Positions 1 to 9,182 of a stretch of 64,000 nucleotides of DNA are shown one piece after another. Each line of letters opens with the position of its first letter. Position 1 is the stretch's first letter. The position numbers were made by a program, and so were the translations under genes. This stretch comes from Thiothrix sp. UBA5583 (GTDB lineage Bacteria; Pseudomonadota; Gammaproteobacteria; Thiotrichales; Thiotrichaceae): contig DILV01000018.1 in the NCBI GenBank assembly GCA_002425225.1, positions 67,819 to 131,818 on the forward strand, read 5' to 3'. The notes under the pieces are model-generated. The model did no database searches and was not told the origin of the DNA. It saw only the letters and a program-made list of their open reading frames with translations.

Positions 1-91
1 CCCCTAGCCCCCTCTCCCTCAAGGGGAGAGGGGGAAAGAAAGCATTTAAGCCCCTCTCCCCTTGAGGGAGAGGGGTTGGGGTGAGGGGTTA
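1..91. repeat. C-rich palindromic repeat, copy A (cut by window edge)
   Basis: Two palindromic cores of the CCCTCTCCCTCAAGGGGAGAGGG type face each other around a short AT-richer spacer. The right end is GGGGTGAGGGGTT. The same cores and end recur at 7970, 17854, 22501, 30081 and 54334. This copy lies directly after dnaK, so transcribed as RNA it could fold strongly and act as a terminator or 3' stabiliser. That role is inference. The left end is lost at the window edge. Confidence 0.85.
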
Positions 92-103
92 AGGGCGTTA
101 AGC

Positions 104-2026
104 TTACTTCTTGCCGTCAACTTCTTCAAACTCGGCATCAACGATGTCGTCGTCGCCTGACTTGCCACCAGCCTGTTGTGCGCCAGCACCTGCCGCACCA
201 GCGTCACCGCCAGCCTGGCCCGCCATAGCCTGCATCAGTTTGCCAGAAGCCTCCAGCAGCGCTTCGGATTTGCGCTGGATCACGTCCTTGTTGTCGCCCT
301 TGATGGCATCACGCAGTTCACTGATCAGGGACTCGATATTCGCACGGTCAGCGCCCGGAACCTTATCACCGTATTCCTTCAGTGATTTCTCGGTCGCATG
401 GATCATGTTGTCAGCCTGATTGCGCACATCCACCAGTTCACGCTGGCGCTTGTCTTCCTCGGCGTGTGCTTCCGCATCCTTGATCATCTGTTCAACTTCG
501 CTGTCGGACAAGCCGGAAGATGCCTTGATGACGATGTTCTGCTGTTTGCCGGTTGCCTTGTCTTTCGCCGTTACGTTGAGGATACCGTTGGCATCGATGT
601 CGAAAGTGACTTCGATCTGTGGCATACCGCGCGGTGCTGGCGGGATGTCTTGCAGGTCGAAACGACCCAGCGACTTGTTATCACGCGCCATTTCACGCTC
701 ACCTTGCAACACATGTACGGTCACAGCGGTCTGGTTGTCGTCTGCCGTGGAGAACACTTGTGATGCCTTGGTCGGGATGGTGGTGTTCTTCTGAATCAGC
801 TTGGTGGAAACGCCACCCAAAGTTTCAATGCCCAGTGACAACGGGGTAACGTCGAGCAGCAGGATGTCAGTTACACCGCCACTCAATACACCGCCTTGGA
901 TAGCTGCACCAACGGCAACCGCTTCGTCAGGGTTGACATCCTTGCGCGGTTCCTTGCCGAAGAAGTTTTTGACCGCTTCCTGCACTTTCGGCATACGAGT
1001 CTGACCACCGACCAGAATCACATCGTTGATTTGGGCAGCAGACAAACCGGCATCTTTCAGCGCAACCTTGCACGGCTCGATGGTACGACTGATCAGGTCA
1101 TCCACTAGCGCTTCCAGTTTGGCACGAGTGACCTTGAGATTCAGGTGTTTCGGGCCGGTGGCGTCAGCAGTAATGTAAGGCAGGTTGACATCAGTCTGCT
1201 GGCTGGAAGATAGCTCAATCTTGGCTTTTTCTGCGGCATCTTTCAGACGCTGCATAGCCAGTGGGTCGCCTTTCAAGTCAATACCGCTGGTTTTGCGGAA
1301 TTCGTCAGCCAGATAGTCGATCAGGCGCATGTCGAAGTCTTCACCCCCGAGGAAAGTGTCGCCGTTGGTGGAGAGCACTTCAAACTGCATTTCGCCGTCA
1401 ACGTCCGCAATCTCGATGATGGATACGTCGAAAGTACCGCCACCCAGATCGTAAACCGCGATCTTGCTGTCACCTTTGGATTTGTCCATCCCGTAAGCCA
1501 GCGCCGCTGCGGTTGGCTCGTTGATGATACGCTTGACATCCAGACCGGCAATTTTGCCTGCGTCCTTGGTCGCCTGACGCTGGGAATCATTGAAATAGGC
1601 CGGAACAGTAATGACTGCTTCGGTCACTGGCTCACCCAGATAGTCTTCGGCAGTCTTTTTCATTTTCATCAGCACGCGGGCGGAAATTTCCGGTGGTGCC
1701 ATTTTCTTGCCGCGCACGTCTACCCAAGCGTCGCCGTTGTCAGCCTTGACGATTTTGTAAGGTACCAGCTTGATGTCTTTCTGTACGGCATCTTCCTGGA
1801 AACGGCGACCAATCAGGCGCTTGATGGCATACAGGGTATTTTCAGGGTTGGTGACAGCCTGACGTTTGGCGGTCTGACCAACCAGCACTTCATCTTCGGT
1901 AAACGCGATGATGGAAGGGGTAGTGCGGTCGCCTTCAGAGTTTTCAATGACACGCGGCTTGTCGCCATCCATGATGGCAACGCAGGAATTGGTTGTACCA
2001 AGGTCAATACCGATGATTTTTCCCAT
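104..2026 (-). CDS. dnaK: Chaperone DnaK (Hsp70)
   Basis: Cytoplasmic ATP-dependent Hsp70 chaperone that binds exposed hydrophobic segments of unfolded proteins and works with DnaJ and GrpE. The 640-residue protein has the usual order: an actin-like ATPase domain (about 1-383) opening with [10 protein letters not shown], the linker near [10 protein letters not shown], a beta substrate-binding domain and a helical lid (about 510-610). A Gly/Ala/Gln-rich stretch and the acidic EFEEVDGKK tail follow. An in-frame start 15 codons further upstream exists, but the ATG at 2026 has GGAG at proper spacing and matches the family N-terminus. grpE and hrcA lie upstream on the same strand. A sigma-32-like promoter sits in the grpE-dnaK gap. 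dnaJ is presumably beyond the left edge. Confidence 0.98.
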   Translation of the reverse strand: MGKIIGIDLGTTNSCVAIMDGDKPRVIENSEGDRTTPSIIAFTEDEVLVGQTAKRQAVTNPENTLYAIKRLIGRRFQEDAVQKDIKLVPYKIVKADNGDAWVDVRGKKMAPPEISARVLMKMKKTAEDYLGEPVTEAVITVPAYFNDSQRQATKDAGKIAGLDVKRIINEPTAAALAYGMDKSKGDSKIAVYDLGGGTFDVSIIEIADVDGEMQFEVLSTNGDTFLGGEDFDMRLIDYLADEFRKTSGIDLKGDPLAMQRLKDAAEKAKIELSSSQQTDVNLPYITADATGPKHLNLKVTRAKLEALVDDLISRTIEPCKVALKDAGLSAAQINDVILVGGQTRMPKVQEAVKNFFGKEPRKDVNPDEAVAVGAAIQGGVLSGGVTDILLLDVTPLSLGIETLGGVSTKLIQKNTTIPTKASQVFSTADDNQTAVTVHVLQGEREMARDNKSLGRFDLQDIPPAPRGMPQIEVTFDIDANGILNVTAKDKATGKQQNIVIKASSGLSDSEVEQMIKDAEAHAEEDKRQRELVDVRNQADNMIHATEKSLKEYGDKVPGADRANIESLISELRDAIKGDNKDVIQRKSEALLEASGKLMQAMAGQAGGDAGAAGAGAQQAGGKSGDDDIVDAEFEEVDGKK

Positions 2027-2082
2027 GATATAAATCTCCAGAATTCTTTGTGTGTTTTTGGGTGTAAACAATTGGCTTGTTT

Positions 2083-2109
2083 ATGTGGGGTCAATTGCCC
2101 CTTTTCAAG
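2083..2109 (-). promoter_or_regulatory. Predicted sigma-32 heat-shock promoter of dnaK
   Basis: Read on the minus strand, CTTGAAA (2109-2103) is followed after 12 bases by CCCCACAT (2090-2083). This nearly matches the sigma-32 consensus CTTGAAA and CCCCATNT. The predicted start near 2076 gives a leader of about 50 bases before the dnaK ATG. dnaK could therefore be induced separately from hrcA and grpE. Confidence 0.72.
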
Positions 2110-2126
2110 AGCCTTTGTTACAGAAA

Positions 2127-2684
2127 TTACTTTTTGCAAACCATGACCATCGCCGGGCGCACCACGCGACCGTTCAGCAGATAGCCTTTTTGCATAACCA
2201 AGGTCAGGGTGTTGTTGTCAAAGTCAGGGTGCGGTTGCATAGACATGGCCTGATGGTGTTCAGGATTGAAGGCATCGCCAGGCTTGCCAACGGCTTCAAT
2301 GTTGAATTTTTCCATGACGGTTTCAAACTGCTTGAGAGTCAGTTGCATCCCTTCACGGATTTGTTCGATGTCACCTTGCGCCTGCAAGCCCATTTCCATG
2401 CTGTCGATGACCGGAATCAGGGATTCGACGAACTTTTGCGCGGCGTATTTGTGGGCATCTTCCACCAGTTTGTCGGTGCGACGGCGCTGGTTGGCAAGCT
2501 CGGCCTGAGTACGCAGGAACTGGTCGTAGTTGGCGGCAGCTTCGGCTTTGGCTTGTTCGAGTTCGGCTTGCAGCTTGGCTACATCGACCGTTTCGACAGC
2601 AGTTTCTTCTACAGGGGGCAGGTCTGCGCTGGTAGTGCCTGTGCCTGCTGCGGCATCCGGCATGTTTTCTTTGACATCAGTCAT
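2127..2684 (-). CDS. grpE: Nucleotide exchange factor GrpE
   Basis: Cytoplasmic co-chaperone that dimerises and releases ADP from DnaK, resetting the chaperone cycle. The 185-residue protein has an acidic, low-complexity N-terminus. A long coiled coil follows (about 35-100), rich in Glu, Ala, Gln and Lys, and a compact C-terminal beta domain ends in GRVVRPAMVMV, a GrpE signature. Length is normal for the family. It lies 50 bases after hrcA and 100 bases before dnaK. Its SD (GGAG, nine bases before the ATG) lies in the 3' arm of a nine-base-pair hairpin, which suggests translation is conditional or coupled to hrcA. Confidence 0.97.
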   Translation of the reverse strand: MTDVKENMPDAAAGTGTTSADLPPVEETAVETVDVAKLQAELEQAKAEAAANYDQFLRTQAELANQRRRTDKLVEDAHKYAAQKFVESLIPVIDSMEMGLQAQGDIEQIREGMQLTLKQFETVMEKFNIEAVGKPGDAFNPEHHQAMSMQPHPDFDNNTLTLVMQKGYLLNGRVVRPAMVMVCKK

Positions 2685-2693
2685 TTGTTACTA

Positions 2694-2726
2694 CTCCACG
2701 GCGATAAAAATCAATCTGCCGTGGAG
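2694..2726 (-). promoter_or_regulatory. Hairpin masking the grpE ribosome-binding site
   Basis: In the minus-strand RNA, CTCCACGGC (2726-2718) pairs perfectly with GCCGTGGAG (2702-2694) around a 15-base loop. The second arm contains the GGAG used by grpE. The first arm begins nine bases after the hrcA stop codon. A ribosome finishing hrcA, or heat, could open it. Seen: the dyad and its position. Inferred: the regulatory role. Confidence 0.5.
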
Positions 2727-2734
2727 AGTAGGGT

Positions 2735-3790
2735 TTAATTGCGGGATTTCAAGGCCACACTCAACAATTTCGCAGTAAGATCGACCACCGGAATCACCCG
2801 TTCATACGGCATCCGCTTCGGCCCGATCACGCCCAGCACCCCCAGTTGCTCGCCATCCACGGTATAGGGCGCTGTCACCAAGCTACAATCGTCAAATACC
2901 GCCTGCCCCGATTCACGCCCGATAAAGATTTTCACCCCGTCAGCCTGCAAGCATTTGTCCAGCAAGCCCAGAATGTCACGCTTGCGGGTAAAGGCCGCAA
3001 ACAACTCCCGCAACTTGTGGATGTCGGACAAATCGTCATACCCCATCAGGTTGGTTTCGCCCGCAATCACGCAATCTTCGCCGGAAGCATCATCCACATC
3101 TGCCACCGTTTTTTCCCCCAACTCAATGGCGGACAGCATCATGCGGTTCATTTCTTCACGGTGTCCGCGCATTTCTTCCAGCAAGGCAGCGCGAGCCTGG
3201 CGTAAATCCTTGCCAATCAGGCGCTCGTTGAGGAAATTGGCAGCCTGTTGCAACTCGTTGGCGCTTACTTCGTCATCCAGTTGGATGATGCGGTTTTGCA
3301 CTTCGTTGCGGTTCATCACCAGAATCGCCAGCACCTGCTTGCCGGACAAACGCAAAAATTCAATCTGGCGAATCGCGGAAGGATTGCGCCGGGGCAGGCT
3401 GACAACCCCAGTGAGTTGGGTCATACCCGACAACAGACTGGAAGCCGACTGGATCAGGAAACCGGGATCACGCTCCGCTTTCAACTGGCCTTGCAGGAAA
3501 TGGATGGCCTGTTCTTCGGGTGGTTTCACCGTGACCAGCGCATCCACAAACAGCCGATAGCCCTGCGAAGTCGGAATGCGCCCCGCCGACGTATGCGGCG
3601 CACGGATATAGCCCATTTCTTCCAGATCCGCCATTACATTGCGGATGGTGGCAGCGCTCAGGTCAAGACCGCTGCTGCGGGCAAGGTTGCGCGAACCGAC
3701 CGGCTGACCGTCATGGATATAGCTTTCCACCAGCACTTTAAGGATATGCCGGGCGCGATCATTGAGTTCAGGGTGCAGATGTGTTGTCAT
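2735..3790 (-). CDS. hrcA: Heat-inducible transcription repressor HrcA
   Basis: DNA-binding repressor of class I heat-shock genes that classically binds CIRCE elements (TTAGCACTC-N9-GAGTGCTAA) and is kept active by GroEL. The 351-residue protein has an N-terminal winged helix (about 1-75, with QPVGSRNLAR and SAATIRNVMADLEEMGY). A GAF-like dimerisation part follows, and the C-terminus has GVLGVIGPKRMPYERVIP, typical of HrcA. The ATG at 3790 gives the family N-terminus; a TTG 12 codons upstream is less likely. It heads the hrcA-grpE block and is divergent from nadK. I found no CIRCE inverted repeat near dnaK, grpE or hrcA, so its operators may lie elsewhere, for example at groESL. Confidence 0.96.
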   Translation of the reverse strand: MTTHLHPELNDRARHILKVLVESYIHDGQPVGSRNLARSSGLDLSAATIRNVMADLEEMGYIRAPHTSAGRIPTSQGYRLFVDALVTVKPPEEQAIHFLQGQLKAERDPGFLIQSASSLLSGMTQLTGVVSLPRRNPSAIRQIEFLRLSGKQVLAILVMNRNEVQNRIIQLDDEVSANELQQAANFLNERLIGKDLRQARAALLEEMRGHREEMNRMMLSAIELGEKTVADVDDASGEDCVIAGETNLMGYDDLSDIHKLRELFAAFTRKRDILGLLDKCLQADGVKIFIGRESGQAVFDDCSLVTAPYTVDGEQLGVLGVIGPKRMPYERVIPVVDLTAKLLSVALKSRN

Positions 3791-3797
3791 GGCTTCA

Positions 3798-3827
3798 TTT
3801 ATAGGGGCAAACCTGCCCGGATACAAG
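3798..3827 (-). promoter_or_regulatory. Predicted hrcA promoter (sigma-70/sigma-32 overlap)
   Basis: On the minus strand TTGTAT and TATAAA (3803-3798) are exactly 17 bases apart, fitting sigma-70. The same DNA reads CTTGTAT (3827-3821), 13 bases, CCCCTATA (3807-3800), fitting sigma-32. Either start would fall within a few bases of the hrcA ATG, implying a leaderless or nearly leaderless mRNA. That agrees with the weak SD before hrcA. Confidence 0.5.
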
Positions 3828-3892
3828 CCTGTTTAACTTGCAATTTATCCGCAGCTTTGCCAGCCTTGCAGCTTTTACGGCAAGCCAGCAAC

Positions 3893-4759
3893 ATGAGCCT
3901 GTTTTCCCACATCGGTATTTTCACCAAACCTAACGACATCCGGGTCGACAAGACCCTGTTCCAGTTGCATGAATTCCTGATCCAGCGCGGCTTTCAGGTG
4001 TTTTGCGACCAGAACGCCGGGTTGATTCTGGGTTTGCCTGCCATGTCTGCCGAAGAGCTGGCACGGCGCATTGACCTAGCGATTGTGGTCGGCGGTGATG
4101 GAACCTTACTGGGGGCTGGGCGCTTACTGGCGGCGTATGAAGTACCGATTGTCGGAATCAATCTGGGGCGACTGGGCTTTCTGGTGGATGTTTCCCCCGA
4201 TGAAATGGGCACACAACTGGACGCCATCCTTGCAGGGGAATACCGTGAGGAACAGCGCCTGATCCTGCACGCCGAAGCCGAACGTGACGGTGAGATCATT
4301 GGCAGCGGCGATGCACTCAATGACGTGGTGCTGCATGTACGTGATGAAATCCGCATGATCGAATTCACCACTTGGATCGACGGCAGTTTCGTCAACACCC
4401 AGCGGGCGGATGGCATCATCATTACCACCCCGACCGGCTCCACCGCCTATGCCCTCTCCAGTGGCGGCCCGATCATGCACCCCGCCCTGCAAGCGATTGC
4501 ACTGGTTCCGGTTTGCCCGCATACCCTCAGCGACCGTCCGCTGGTACTCAGCAGCCAGAGCACTGTGGAACTCCAGCTTGATGAGCAACGTGATGTTCCG
4601 GCACGGGTATCGTTTGACGGGCACAACAATATCGAACTGGAATCCGGCGATCGTGTGCGTATCAGCGCCCGCCCGGAAAAAGTGCACCTGCTGCACCCAC
4701 AAGGCTATGATTACTTCCACATTTTACGCGAAAAACTGCACTGGGGAGTCCAGCTTTAA
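3893..4759 (+). CDS. nadK: NAD kinase
   Basis: Phosphorylates NAD+ to NADP+ in the cytoplasm. The 288-residue protein shows the GGDGT nucleotide-binding motif at about 67-71, the conserved DALND stretch, and TPTGSTAYALSSGGPI, the second NAD-kinase signature. The reading frame is open far upstream, but that part is antisense to hrcA. The ATG at 3893 gives the expected N-terminus (SHIGIF, then a KPNDI stretch). It is divergent from hrcA, and recN starts three bases after its stop, so the two are probably one transcript. This nadK-recN order next to hrcA is common in gammaproteobacteria. Confidence 0.97.
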   Translation: MSLFSHIGIFTKPNDIRVDKTLFQLHEFLIQRGFQVFCDQNAGLILGLPAMSAEELARRIDLAIVVGGDGTLLGAGRLLAAYEVPIVGINLGRLGFLVDVSPDEMGTQLDAILAGEYREEQRLILHAEAERDGEIIGSGDALNDVVLHVRDEIRMIEFTTWIDGSFVNTQRADGIIITTPTGSTAYALSSGGPIMHPALQAIALVPVCPHTLSDRPLVLSSQSTVELQLDEQRDVPARVSFDGHNNIELESGDRVRISARPEKVHLLHPQGYDYFHILREKLHWGVQL

Positions 4760-4762
4760 GCC

Positions 4763-6424
4763 ATGCTGACACACATCCATATCCGCGACTTCGCCATTAT
4801 CGAAACCCTTGAGCTTGAACTGCACCCCGGCATGACCGCCCTCACCGGCGAAACCGGCGCAGGCAAATCCATCCTGCTGGACGCCATCGGGCTGGTGCTG
4901 GGCGACAAGGCCGACAGCCATACGGTGCGCCACGGTGCGGACAAGGCCGACCTGACCCTGAGTGTGGACATTACCCAAACCCCTTCCGCCCGCACTTGGC
5001 TGGAAGAACACGGCATGGAAGGCGATGAGGAAACCTGCCTGCTGCGCCGCGTGATCACCGCCCAGGGTAAATCCCGCGCCTGGATCAACGGTTCCCCCGC
5101 CAACCTCACCCAGCTACGCGAACTCGGCGAACAACTGGTCGACATCCACGGCCAGCACGAACACCAATCGCTGATGAAAAAAGATGCCCAGCGCGACCTG
5201 CTGGATGCTTTCGCCGCTAATGATGCCCTGCTAACCAGTACCCGTGCAGCCTGGAAACAGTGGAAAACCCTGTACGAGCGCGTCACCCTACTGACCAGCC
5301 AGAACCAGCAACATCAGGAACGTATCGACCTGTTGCGCTTCCAGTCTCAGGAACTGGAAGCCCTCAACCTGCAAACCGACGAGCCGGAACAGCTTGACGA
5401 AGAACTCAACCGCCTCGCCAATGCCGAACAATTGCGAACAACCGCAGCCCAAGGCTACGACCAGCTTTACGACAATGAACCATCCCTGTATTCCCTGCTA
5501 GGTCGCCTGATTCACGATATTGAACAGCAACTGCGGGTTGATAGCCGTCTGGAACCTGCCCACGAATTACTGAATGGGGCACAGATTCAGGTGCAGGAAG
5601 CCGCCAGCCTGCTGCGTGATTATGCCGAAAGCCTCGACATTGACCCCGCACGCCTGCAATGGGTAGAAAACCGCATTGCTGACATCCGCAGCCTTGCCCG
5701 CAAATACCGCACCGACCCGCACGAACTCCCCACCCGGCTCGCCAGCATTCAGGCCGAACTCGCCCAGCTTGGCGGTGACGATTACGACCTTGATGCACTC
5801 GAACAACAGTTGCAAGCGGCTGCTGACACTTATCGCCAGCAGGCTGATGCCTTAAGCCAGGCGCGGCAACAGGCCGCCCAACAGCTTTCCAGCGGCGTGA
5901 CCCAGGCCATGCAGCAATTGGGAATGCAGGGCGGCAAATTTGCCATCCCCGTCAGCCCCAACACCAGCAACACATTCCAGGCACTGGGCATGGACGAGAT
6001 CGAATTCACCGTCACTGCCAACCCCGGTCAACCCCTGAAATCACTGCTGAAAGTCGCTTCCGGTGGTGAGCTATCACGTATCAGCCTTGCCATCCAAATG
6101 ATTGCCGCGCAGAAAGTCACCCTGCCCGCGCTGATTTTCGACGAAGTGGATACTGGCATTGGTGGCGGCATTGCCGAAGTGGTCGGCAAACAATTACGCG
6201 CATTGGGTGAAAACCGGCAAGTCCTGTGCGTCACCCACCTGCCACAAGTCGCATCCCAGGCTCACCAGCACTACAAAGTGACCAAGCTCAAAGGCAAGGA
6301 ACACACCAGCACCGGCATCGAACACCTGAACCGGGCGCAACGGGTGGAAGAAGTGGCACGGATGATCGGCGGAATGGAAATCACGCCGACAACACGGGCG
6401 CTAGCGGAAGAGATGTTGGGGTAA
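4763..6424 (+). CDS. recN: DNA repair protein RecN
   Basis: SMC-like ATPase acting in recombinational repair of double-strand breaks. The 553-residue length is standard. Walker A GETGAGKS is at about 29-36. Long coiled-coil arms fill about 150-370, rich in Gln, Glu, Leu and Ala. The ABC signature ASGGELSR and Walker B LIFDEVDTGIGG lie near 430-465, followed by the H-loop VTHLPQVA. It begins three bases after nadK and is convergent with lysS, leaving only 18 bases between them. No LexA box is expected here because its promoter would lie upstream of nadK. Confidence 0.97.
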   Translation: MLTHIHIRDFAIIETLELELHPGMTALTGETGAGKSILLDAIGLVLGDKADSHTVRHGADKADLTLSVDITQTPSARTWLEEHGMEGDEETCLLRRVITAQGKSRAWINGSPANLTQLRELGEQLVDIHGQHEHQSLMKKDAQRDLLDAFAANDALLTSTRAAWKQWKTLYERVTLLTSQNQQHQERIDLLRFQSQELEALNLQTDEPEQLDEELNRLANAEQLRTTAAQGYDQLYDNEPSLYSLLGRLIHDIEQQLRVDSRLEPAHELLNGAQIQVQEAASLLRDYAESLDIDPARLQWVENRIADIRSLARKYRTDPHELPTRLASIQAELAQLGGDDYDLDALEQQLQAAADTYRQQADALSQARQQAAQQLSSGVTQAMQQLGMQGGKFAIPVSPNTSNTFQALGMDEIEFTVTANPGQPLKSLLKVASGGELSRISLAIQMIAAQKVTLPALIFDEVDTGIGGGIAEVVGKQLRALGENRQVLCVTHLPQVASQAHQHYKVTKLKGKEHTSTGIEHLNRAQRVEEVARMIGGMEITPTTRALAEEMLG

Positions 6425-6442
6425 ACATCTCCTCTCCAACGT

Positions 6443-7948
6443 TTATTCAGGTCGCATGTGCGGAAAGAGAATCACGTCCCGGATCGACGGTGCATCAGTA
6501 AACAGCATCACCAGCCGGTCGATACCGATCCCCTGCCCGGCGGTTGGCGGCATCCCGTATTCCAGCGCCCGCACATAATCGGCATCGTAATGCATGGCTT
6601 CATCGTCGCCCGCATCCTTGTCCGCCACCTGCTGCATGAAGCGTTCAGCCTGGTCTTCCGCATCATTCAACTCGGAGAAACCATTGCCGATTTCACGCCC
6701 GCCCACGAAAAACTCGAAACGGTCGGTAATGAACGGATTATGGTCGTTACGCCGTGCCAATGGTGACACTTCCGCCGGGTATTCGGTAATGAAGGTCGGT
6801 TGCAACAGGCGATGTTCGACGGTTTTCTCAAAGATTTCGATCTGCACCTTGCCGAGGCCGTAGCTATCCTTGAGCGGAATGCCGAGACTGCTAGCAACCG
6901 CTTTTGCCCCTTCCAGCGTGTCGATCTGTTCGCCAGTAACATGCGGATTGAAGTGCAAAATGGAATCACGCACACTGATGCGCGTAAACGGCTGGCTGAA
7001 ATCAAACACTTCACCCTGATAGGTGATTTCGGTGCTGCCAATCACGTCGGTGGCGATACCGCGCATCAGGGTTTCAGTCAAATCCATCAGGTCGTGGTAA
7101 GTCGCATACGCCTGATAGAATTCGATCATGGTGAATTCGGGGTTATGGCGGGTGGAAAGCCCTTCGTTGCGGAAGTTGCGGTTGATTTCAAACACACGCT
7201 CAAAACCGCCCACCACCAGACGCTTGAGGAACAGTTCCGGCGCAATACGCAGGTACATCGGCAGATCCAGCGCATTGTGATGGGTGATGAAAGGCCGAGC
7301 GGTCGCTCCACCGGGGATGATCTGCAACATCGGCGTTTCCACTTCCAGAAAATCACGCTGGATGAAGAAGTTACGGATATAGCTGACAATTTTGGAACGT
7401 ACAATGAAAGCATCGCGCGTGTCATGATTCATGATCAGGTCGATGTAACGCTGGCGGTAACGCTGCTCATGGTCAGTCAGGCCGTGGAATTTTTCCGGCA
7501 GCGGGCGCAGCGATTTGGTCAGCAGGCGAATTTCCCTGACCTTGACCGACAGTTCGCCGGTCTGGGTTTTGAACAGCACACCCTGCGCCCACACGATGTC
7601 ACCCAAATCCCAGTGGCTATATTCGCCAAACAGCTCATCGCCCAGCACGTTTTTCTGGGTATAAAGCTGGATGCGCCCGGACACGTCGGAAATGGTGGCA
7701 AAACTGGCCTTACCCATCAGACGCTTGAGCATCATGCGCCCGGCAACGGTTACTTCCACCGGGTTTTCTTCAAACCACGGCTTGTCATGTTCGCCGTATT
7801 GCGCGTGCAGTTCAGCGGCTTTGTGTTCACGCACCACATCGTTGGGAAATGGCACACCCTGTTCACGCAGCTTCGCCAGCTTTTCGCGGCGTTGCGTGAT
7901 CAGTTTGTTTTCATCGTGATGCTCGTGATGGAGTTCCTGTTCGCTCAT
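6443..7948 (-). CDS. lysS: Lysyl-tRNA synthetase (class II)
   Basis: Charges tRNA-Lys with lysine in the cytoplasm. The 501-residue class II enzyme has an N-terminal OB-fold anticodon-binding domain (about 60-150, with [11 protein letters not shown]). The catalytic domain carries motif 2 [11 protein letters not shown] and motif 3 [11 protein letters not shown] near the C-terminus. The His/Glu-rich first 12 residues are a variable extension. It follows prfB on the same strand after a 66-base gap that contains one copy of the C-rich repeat. This is the classical prfB-lysS operon order. Confidence 0.98.
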   Translation of the reverse strand: MSEQELHHEHHDENKLITQRREKLAKLREQGVPFPNDVVREHKAAELHAQYGEHDKPWFEENPVEVTVAGRMMLKRLMGKASFATISDVSGRIQLYTQKNVLGDELFGEYSHWDLGDIVWAQGVLFKTQTGELSVKVREIRLLTKSLRPLPEKFHGLTDHEQRYRQRYIDLIMNHDTRDAFIVRSKIVSYIRNFFIQRDFLEVETPMLQIIPGGATARPFITHHNALDLPMYLRIAPELFLKRLVVGGFERVFEINRNFRNEGLSTRHNPEFTMIEFYQAYATYHDLMDLTETLMRGIATDVIGSTEITYQGEVFDFSQPFTRISVRDSILHFNPHVTGEQIDTLEGAKAVASSLGIPLKDSYGLGKVQIEIFEKTVEHRLLQPTFITEYPAEVSPLARRNDHNPFITDRFEFFVGGREIGNGFSELNDAEDQAERFMQQVADKDAGDDEAMHYDADYVRALEYGMPPTAGQGIGIDRLVMLFTDAPSIRDVILFPHMRPE

Positions 7949-7969
7949 GGTATTAACCTTGCTCTTGTT

Positions 7970-8010
7970 CCCCCTCTACCGCTTGGTGGGAGAGGGGGCT
8001 AGGGGGTGAG
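7970..8010. repeat. C-rich palindromic repeat, copy B (short, divergent)
   Basis: A single divergent palindrome (CCCCCTCT to AGAGGGGG around a CGCTTGG-type centre) is followed by GGGGGTGAGGG. It fills most of the prfB-lysS gap and may modulate the ratio of the two mRNAs by folding. It is a half unit compared with the copies at 17854 and 22501. Confidence 0.7.
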
Positions 8011-8014
8011 GGTC

Positions 8015-9110
8015 TTACAAGCCGCTTTTCAAACTTGCTTCAATAAATTTGTCGAGGTCGCCGTCCAGCACTGCCTGGGTATTGGCAGTTTCCACACCGG
8101 TACGCAAATCCTTGATACGCGACTGGTCGAGAACGTAGGAACGGATCTGGCTGCCCCAACCGATGTCGGATTTGCTGTCTTCCAGCGCCTGCTTTTCAGC
8201 GTTGCGTTTCATCATTTCCAGCTCATACAACTTGGCACGCAACTGTTTCATCGCGGTATCCTTGTTTTGATGCTGGGAACGCCCGCTCTGGCACTGCACC
8301 ACCGTGTTGGTGGGCATATGGGTAATACGTACCGCTGATTCCGTCCGGTTGACGTGCTGACCACCAGCGCCGGATGCACGGTAAACGTCAATACGCAAAT
8401 CCGCCGGGTTGATGTCGATTTCGATGTTGTCGTCGATTTCAGGGGATACGAACACGCCACTGAACGAGGTGTGGCGGCGGTTGCCGGAATCGAACGGCGA
8501 TTTGCGCACCAGACGGTGTACGCCGGTTTCGGTGCGCAGCCAGCCGAACGCATACTCACCTTCAAAGCGGATGGTGGCGCTCTTGATGCCTGCCACGTCA
8601 CCGGCGGAGGCTTCCATCAGTTCGGTCTTGAAACCCTTGGCTTCACCCCAACGCAAGTACATGCGCAGCAGGATTTCCGCCCAGTCTTGTGCTTCCGTGC
8701 CACCGGAACCGGCCTGGATGTCGAGGAATGCGTTGTTGTGATCCATTTCGCCGGAGAACATGCGCTCGAATTCGAGTTTGGCAACTTTGGCTTCCAGCCC
8801 ATCCACATCGGCAATGACGGCTTCGGCACTGGCTGCGTCGTCTTCCATTTCCGCCAGTTCCAGCAGTTCTTTGGCATCAGCAAGACCGGAGGTCAGTTTG
8901 TCCAAACCGCCGACAATGCCTTCAAGCACGGCGCGTTCCTTGCCGAGATCCTGGGCGCGTTGCGGGTTATCCCAGACTTTGGGATCTTCCAGTTCGCGGC
9001 TGACTTCTTCTAGGCGTTCGCTCTTGAATTCGTAGTCAAAGATACCCCCTCAGAGCGTCCACGCGCCCTTGGAGATCTTTGATTTTGGTATAGGTGGGGT
9101 TGAGTTCCAT
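8015..9110 (-). CDS. prfB: Peptide chain release factor RF2 (programmed +1 frameshift)
   Basis: Terminates translation at UGA and UAA. The gene is in two frames. The first 24 codons run 9110-9039 and end CTT, then an in-frame TGA C (9038-9035). Skipping base 9038 continues for 340 codons to 8015, for a total of 364 residues. An internal SD-like AGGGGG precedes CTT TGA by one codon, exactly the E. coli autoregulatory arrangement, where low RF2 favours the shift. The tripeptide SPF (about 204-206) and the GGQ hydrolysis motif (about 249-251) are both present. A start only inside the second frame would lose about 60 residues and is wrong. lysS follows in the same operon. Confidence 0.97.
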
Positions 9111-9182
9111 GTGTATCGCAATGCAAAAAAGAAAAGCGGGGATGATACCAACCCCGCTTCAGACAAGAAAGAACTATATGAT

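Noticed and set aside
1-91. Window-edge repeat as a CRISPR array
   Set aside because: The units are palindromic, few, and not regularly spaced; the same unit is dispersed singly through the window.
3248-3892. Long upstream extension of the nadK reading frame
   Set aside because: It is antisense to hrcA, lacks family sequence, and the ATG at 3893 gives the normal NAD kinase N-terminus.
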